Assembly (NCBI GenBank): GCA_963851045.1 | Contig: CAWKNC010000002.1 | Span: 1,302,001-1,366,000 of the forward strand | Source: WHSW01 sp963851045 | GTDB lineage: Bacteria; Actinomycetota; Thermoleophilia; Solirubrobacterales; 70-9 | Length of the DNA: 64,000 nt | Reading direction: 5' to 3' | Shown here: in pieces, positions 60,142 through 64,000 of the stretch | How positions within the stretch are numbered: the first letter of the stretch is position 1 | How the letters are laid out: each line of letters begins with the position of its first letter | Program-made: the position numbers and the translations under genes | The notes under the pieces: model-generated | What the model was told of the DNA's origin: nothing | The model's input: the letters and a program-made list of their open reading frames with translations, nothing else | Database searches by the model: none

Positions 60142-60516
60142 ATGAGCGAACTGATCCACACCTGCTACCGCGTTCTCGACCTGGACCGCTCGCAGGCCTT
60201 CTACGAGAAGCTCGGCTTCGAGGAGATGCGACGGATGCCGATCGGCGACGACGCCACCAACCTGTTCATGGGCCTGCCGGGAGACGGAGCCCGGCTTGAG
60301 CTGACCCTCAACCACGGCCAGACCGAGCCGTACGAGATTGGCACCGGCTACGGCCACATCGCGATCACGACCGACGACCTCGACGGCACACTCGAAAAGC
60401 TCGCCGCCGACGGGATCGAGCCGGAGAAGCCGCCCTACTCGGTCCGTGAGGGCGGCTCGCGAATCTGCTTCGTCCGCGACCCCGACGACTATCGGATCGA
60501 GATCATCGAGCGCTAG
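60142..60516 (+). CDS. gloA: Lactoylglutathione lyase-type glyoxalase I
   Basis: A 124-residue VOC protein of the GloA type: IHTCYRVLDLDRSQAFYEKLGF, LELTLNHG, GYGHIAITTDD and DPDDYRIEIIER. The four metal ligands (His in IHT, Glu in LELT, His in GHIA, Glu in IEII) are in place. It would isomerise the adduct of methylglyoxal and a low-molecular thiol. Actinobacteria often use mycothiol, so the true thiol is open. The ATG at 60142 is four bases after the previous stop. Confidence 0.92.
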   Translation: MSELIHTCYRVLDLDRSQAFYEKLGFEEMRRMPIGDDATNLFMGLPGDGARLELTLNHGQTEPYEIGTGYGHIAITTDDLDGTLEKLAADGIEPEKPPYSVREGGSRICFVRDPDDYRIEIIER

Positions 60517-60550
60517 CGGCCCAATACGGGCCTGCCGGTTCAACCTGGTC

Positions 60551-61909
60551 TCAGGCCGAACATGCGTCCTTGACGGCGGCCTTGGCCTTCTTGATCTTGG
60601 CCTTCGCCTTCTTGATCTTGGCCTTCGATGCGCCGGCGGCCTTCATCTTCTTCAGCTTCTCCTTGGCCTTTGCGAGCTTCTCCTCGGCGGCTGCGCAGGC
60701 GGCGTCGGCCGGCGGCGTGGGACCAGGAGCGGGGTCGGTCGTAGGCGTGGTGGCCGGCGGCACCGACGGGTCGGTCGCCGGCGGCACGGTCACCACCGGG
60801 CAGCCGCCGTTGGAAGCCGGACCGGGCTGCGTCGGGCAGTTGTCGCTGGCGTCGGGGACGCCGTCGCCGTCGCCGTCGACGACCTGGGCGGCTGCCGTGC
60901 CGCGAAACGCCCTGCGAAGACTGTCGACCGCCACGCATTGCGCCGTGGACGCACAGGCGACCGCCCTGAGCGTCACCGCGCCGGCGATCGGTCCGACGCT
61001 CCAGCTGGCCGGGTTCGTGGGATCACCATCGATCGCCCGCCCGATGCGATCAACCGCGACGCACCGGGTGATCGAAGGACACGCAAGCGCATACAGCTGA
61101 TCGTCCGCGATGGGGGTGACGGTCACGCCGCCCGGAGTTGACGGATCGAAAGTGGCGGCCCGCGCCACTCCGGTGGAGCCGTCGACCGCGGTGCACTGCG
61201 TGGTCGACGGGCACGCCACTGCGACCAATACTTGGTCGCCCCCGGTCGACTCGGGCATGATCTCGGTGGCACTGCCGGAGGGAGACGCCGGGTTGAACGT
61301 CACCTGCTTTCCGCGGTCGCCAACGGCGGTGCATTGACTCACGGATGGGCAGGCCAGGCCGTGGAAGCCGCCGCCGATGTTGAAATCGTGGTGAGTGGCC
61401 GTTGCGAACGCGAGCGGGTTGAAGGTGGCCACACCCCCGCCCCGATCGGCGACAGTGCACTGCGTCGTCGAGGGACAGGCGATCGCGTCGATCGGAGCTG
61501 GAACGGTGGCAACCGTGGTCGGGGTTGGCGTTGTCGAGGACGTCGGATTGAACGTCACCTGCTGGCCGTCCCAGCCCACCGCCGTGCATTGCGTGGTCGA
61601 CGGACACGCGACGGCACTCAGGAACTTGCCGGCATCGACCGGCACCGGCGTCGGCGTGCCGGGTGCGGTCGGGTTGAACGTCACCTGATCGCCGGTGTCG
61701 ACGGCGGTGCATTGGTTCGCCGCGGGACACGCGATGCCGTTGACGTAGTCCCCAGTGTCGGCCAGCTTGCCCAGGTTGGTCCACGAAAACGAGGCGCCGT
61801 TGGCGACCGCGGGCGGACCGGCGAGCACTGCGCAGCTAAGCGCCGCCAGAAACACGATCACGCGGCGATCGCGCCTGTACGACCTCTGGTTAATCGGCGT
61901 GCCTTCCAT
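60551..61909 (-). CDS. Secreted Cys-repeat propeller-like protein with TSP3 and Lys-rich tail
   Basis: A 452-residue exported protein. Signal peptide (VIVFLAALSCAVLAGPPAVA). About seven repeats of roughly 40 residues, each with a core such as ACPSTTQCTAVD and QVTFNP; the paired Cys are likely disulfide-bonded within each blade. A thrombospondin type-3 motif (DGDGDGVPDASDNCP) follows, then a Pro/Thr linker and a Lys/Ala-rich helix bounded by Cys (AACAAAEEKLAKAK to KDACSA). Likely a cell-surface protein. The ATG at 61909 lacks a good ribosome site. Function unknown. Confidence 0.83.
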   Translation of the reverse strand: MEGTPINQRSYRRDRRVIVFLAALSCAVLAGPPAVANGASFSWTNLGKLADTGDYVNGIACPAANQCTAVDTGDQVTFNPTAPGTPTPVPVDAGKFLSAVACPSTTQCTAVGWDGQQVTFNPTSSTTPTPTTVATVPAPIDAIACPSTTQCTVADRGGGVATFNPLAFATATHHDFNIGGGFHGLACPSVSQCTAVGDRGKQVTFNPASPSGSATEIMPESTGGDQVLVAVACPSTTQCTAVDGSTGVARAATFDPSTPGGVTVTPIADDQLYALACPSITRCVAVDRIGRAIDGDPTNPASWSVGPIAGAVTLRAVACASTAQCVAVDSLRRAFRGTAAAQVVDGDGDGVPDASDNCPTQPGPASNGGCPVVTVPPATDPSVPPATTPTTDPAPGPTPPADAACAAAEEKLAKAKEKLKKMKAAGASKAKIKKAKAKIKKAKAAVKDACSA

Positions 61910-61964
61910 GAATAGCCAAAAACCCCGGTTGGGGGATCCAAGCAACCGCGTCGCCGTCAGTCAA

Positions 61965-61980
61965 TACGCACATATGCGTA
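61965..61980. promoter_or_regulatory. Inverted repeat upstream of the Cys-repeat gene
   Basis: TACGCA (61965-61970), CATA, TGCGTA (61975-61980). An AT-richer palindrome about 55 bases upstream of the start of the minus-strand secreted gene, near the expected promoter. Could be an operator; no regulator gene is adjacent. Confidence 0.4.
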
Positions 61981-61997
61981 GACGACCTAAGACGACG

Positions 61998-62021
61998 AAG
62001 GGCGGCCCGTAGGCCGCCCTT
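61998..62021 (-). terminator. Hairpin terminator of hppA
   Basis: Perfect 10-base arms AAGGGCGGCC (61998-62007) and GGCCGCCCTT (62012-62021) around CGTA, 28 bases after the hppA stop. Followed on the minus strand by CGTCGTCTT, a weak T-rich stretch. Strong stem, so a good candidate for the transcription end. Confidence 0.75.
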
Positions 62022-62048
62022 CGCTAACGCTTGTGAGATCCGGTCGGC

Positions 62049-64000
62049 CTAGAAGTGGACGATCGGGATGATCAGGATCGCGACGATGTTGGCGACCTTG
62101 ATCATCGGGTTGATCGCGGGGCCGGCGGTGTCCTTGTAGGGGTCGCCGACCGTGTCGCCGGTCACCGAGGCGGCGTGAGCCTCGGAGCCCTTGCCACCGA
62201 AGGCGCCGTCCTCGATCAGCTTCTTGGCGTTGTCCCAGGCGCCGCCACCGGCGGTCATCGACAGGGCCATGAAGAGGCCGACGACGATCACACCGATCAG
62301 CAGGCCGCCGAGGGCCTTGACGCTGATGATTCCGACGATTACCGGCACGATGATCGGGATCAGCGACGGGAGGATCATCTCCCGCTGCGCAGCACCGGTG
62401 ACGATGCCAACCGTCTGCGCGTAATCGGGCTTTTCAGTGCCCTCCATGATCCCGGGGTGTTCGCGGAACTGCTTGCGGACCTGCTCGACGACCTCGCCGC
62501 CGGCGCGACCGACAGCCTCGATCGCGAACGCCGCGAATAGGTAGACCATCATCCCGCCGACCAGAAGACCGATGAGGACGGCCGGGTCGGAGATCGAGAA
62601 GATCAGCCCCTCGCCACCCGGCTCGGCAGCGAGCTCGATCTCGAATGCCGCGAACAGCACGAGCGCAGCGAGAGCGGCGGAGCCGATCGCGTAGCCCTTG
62701 GTGACGGCCTTCGTGGTGTTGCCGACCGCGTCGAGCGGATCGGTCACGTTGCGCACATCCTCGGGCAGGTCGGCCATCTCGGCGATGCCACCGGCGTTGT
62801 CGGTGATCGGCCCGAACGCGTCGAGCGCGACGATCAGTCCGCAGAGCGAGAGCTGGGCGGTGACCGCGATCGCGATCCCGTAGATCCCGGCGAGCTCGTT
62901 GGCGCCGAAGATCGCGAGTGCGATCAGCAGTGCCGGGGCAACGGCCGACTGGAAACCCTGGGCGAGGCCCTGGATGATGTTGGTCGCGTGGCCGGTGATC
63001 GATGCCTGCGCGATCGTCTTCACCGGGCGGAACCGAGTCGACGTGTAGTAGTCGGTGATCACGAACAGACCACCGGTGACGAAGAGTCCGATCAGTGCGC
63101 ACAACCAGAGTTCGGTCACCGAGGTGTTGAACAGCGAGCTGCCGGTGTCGGCGATGCCGAGCGAGAGTGGCTCGCTCATCAGCCAGTCGGTGATCGGGTA
63201 GAACGCCGCGGCGCAGATCACAGCCGAGACGAGCAGGCCCCGGTAGAGGGCTCCTTCGACCTTGTCAGAGGACGTTCTCACGGCCAGCGCTCCGACGATC
63301 GAGGCGAGGATCGCTACAGCGCCGAGAATCAGCGGGAAGAGCGCGACCTCGCGGGCGAAATCGGGCGAGAACGTGAGGACTCCGAGCAGCATCACCGCGA
63401 CCGTGGTCACGGCATAGGTCTCGAAGAGGTCGGCAGCCATGCCTGCACAGTCGCCGACGTTGTCGCCGACGTTGTCGGCAATCACCGCGGGGTTGCGCGG
63501 ATCGTCCTCGGGAATGCCGGCCTCGACCTTGCCAACGAGGTCGGCACCGACGTCGGCGGCCTTGGTGAAGATGCCGCCACCGAGACGGGCGAAGACGGAG
63601 ATCAGCGAGCCACCGAAGCCGAGGCCGATGAGCGCGTCGACGGCCTCCTTGTCGGTGTGATCGGTGGCGACCAGGATCCCGAAGTAGCCGGCAACGCCCA
63701 GCAGGGCAAGGCCAACCACCAGCAGCCCGGTGACCGAGCCGCCCTTGAAGGCGACGTCGAGCGCCGGAGGCACGCCACCGCGGGCCGCCTCGGCGACGCG
63801 GGCGTTGGCGCGGACCGAGAGGTTCATGCCAATGAACCCGGCCGCACCGGACAGGGCGCCACCGATGACGAAGCCAATGCCCGTCGTGACGTCCTGAAGA
63901 ATTGCGATGAGGATCGCGAGCGGGATCGCGACGATGCCGATGATCAGGTACTGACGGTTCAGGTAGGCCTTGGCGCCTTCCTGTACCGCGTTCGAGATCT
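62049..64000 (-). CDS. hppA: K+-independent H+-translocating pyrophosphatase (partial, cut by window end)
   Basis: About 650 codons of a membrane pyrophosphatase; the N-terminus lies beyond 64000. Reading runs from the window end (SNAVQEGAKAYLNRQYLI) without a stop. PPi-binding motifs DVGADLVGKVEAGIPEDDPRNPAVIADNVGDNVGDCAGM and the C-terminal NAKKLIEDG and GDTVGDPYKDTAGPAINPMIK are present. GNTTKA carries Lys where K+-dependent enzymes have Ala, the mark of the K+-independent H+-pumping class. It couples PPi hydrolysis to proton export, building proton motive force. Confidence 0.97.
   Translation of the reverse strand, partial: ISNAVQEGAKAYLNRQYLIIGIVAIPLAILIAILQDVTTGIGFVIGGALSGAAGFIGMNLSVRANARVAEAARGGVPPALDVAFKGGSVTGLLVVGLALLGVAGYFGILVATDHTDKEAVDALIGLGFGGSLISVFARLGGGIFTKAADVGADLVGKVEAGIPEDDPRNPAVIADNVGDNVGDCAGMAADLFETYAVTTVAVMLLGVLTFSPDFAREVALFPLILGAVAILASIVGALAVRTSSDKVEGALYRGLLVSAVICAAAFYPITDWLMSEPLSLGIADTGSSLFNTSVTELWLCALIGLFVTGGLFVITDYYTSTRFRPVKTIAQASITGHATNIIQGLAQGFQSAVAPALLIALAIFGANELAGIYGIAIAVTAQLSLCGLIVALDAFGPITDNAGGIAEMADLPEDVRNVTDPLDAVGNTTKAVTKGYAIGSAALAALVLFAAFEIELAAEPGGEGLIFSISDPAVLIGLLVGGMMVYLFAAFAIEAVGRAGGEVVEQVRKQFREHPGIMEGTEKPDYAQTVGIVTGAAQREMILPSLIPIIVPVIVGIISVKALGGLLIGVIVVGLFMALSMTAGGGAWDNAKKLIEDGAFGGKGSEAHAASVTGDTVGDPYKDTAGPAINPMIKVANIVAILIIPIVHF

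Noticed and set aside
61080..61740. Evenly spaced similar segments resembling a CRISPR array
   Set aside because: They are the DNA of the ACPSTTQC protein repeats; copies are imperfect and keep the reading frame.

Overview
The window is a high-GC, gene-dense stretch of bacterial chromosome. GTG and TTG starts are frequent and many neighbouring genes overlap by 1 to 10 bases. Protein types point to an actinobacterium, most likely of the Thermoleophilia/Solirubrobacterales kind: BaeRF and MpsC (DUF2294) proteins, MMPL exporters, a K+-independent H+-pyrophosphatase, secreted thrombospondin-3/RTX and Cys-repeat proteins, and an actinobacterial-type c-di-AMP riboswitch before an NlpC/P60 hydrolase. 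This is inferred from families; no rRNA is present. There is one tRNA (Gln, CUG), no CRISPR array, no insertion sequence and no phage block, so the region reads as ordinary chromosome with several unusual local modules.

Layout. 1-3.4 kb: the start of a response regulator (cut by the window edge), a secreted Ala/Glu-rich protein, a YHYH lipoprotein and a BaeRF protein. 3.7-12.1 kb: large secreted proteins (TSP3/RTX, choice-of-anchor B, TolB-like propeller) around a two-gene unit of a predicted nucleotidyltransferase and a DEDDh exonuclease. 12.3-15.7 kb: ArsR regulator and rhodanese, divergent from an MMPL exporter and a second rhodanese, with a perfect palindrome between them. 15.7-20.7 kb: a lipoprotein, a secreted propeller, a GGDEF-EAL c-di-GMP enzyme and a transglutaminase. 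20.7-24.5 kb: three MpsC-like genes with a zinc ribbon, an LPG-synthase-type membrane protein and a DUF892 ferritin-like protein. 24.5-30 kb: two-component system, a second MMPL exporter and an ECF sigma factor whose 3' end overlaps it antisense. 30-38.2 kb: metabolic and transport genes (VOC, MFS, ATL, HATPase-GNAT fusion, thiolase, aminotransferase, EamA, TetR).

38.2-45.6 kb: a P450 divergent from TetR, the riboswitch-controlled NlpC/P60 hydrolase, then a secreted beta-helix protein followed by a copper module (cupredoxin, frameshifted multicopper oxidase, second cupredoxin), an EamA exporter and a DUF3105 lipoprotein. 45.7-49.4 kb: a heterodimeric ABC exporter with one degenerate ATP site. 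49.4-51.2 kb: a nested inverted-repeat patch, a Pro/Thr-tailed membrane-anchored protein, a decayed HNH endonuclease gene and tRNA-Gln. 51.3-57.9 kb: a co-directional group of two APC-type permeases with universal-stress C-domains, two TrkA-type NAD-binding regulators and a ferredoxin-reductase-like flavoprotein, which I read as a possible K+ homeostasis unit. 57.9-64 kb: FMN 2-hydroxyacid oxidase, DUF3089 hydrolase, glyoxalase I, a Cys-repeat secreted protein and most of hppA, cut by the window end.

The best leads for undescribed biology are the nucleotidyltransferase/exonuclease pair, the ArsR-rhodanese-MMPL module, the triple MpsC region and the KimA-like/TrkA cluster. None is proven by sequence alone.
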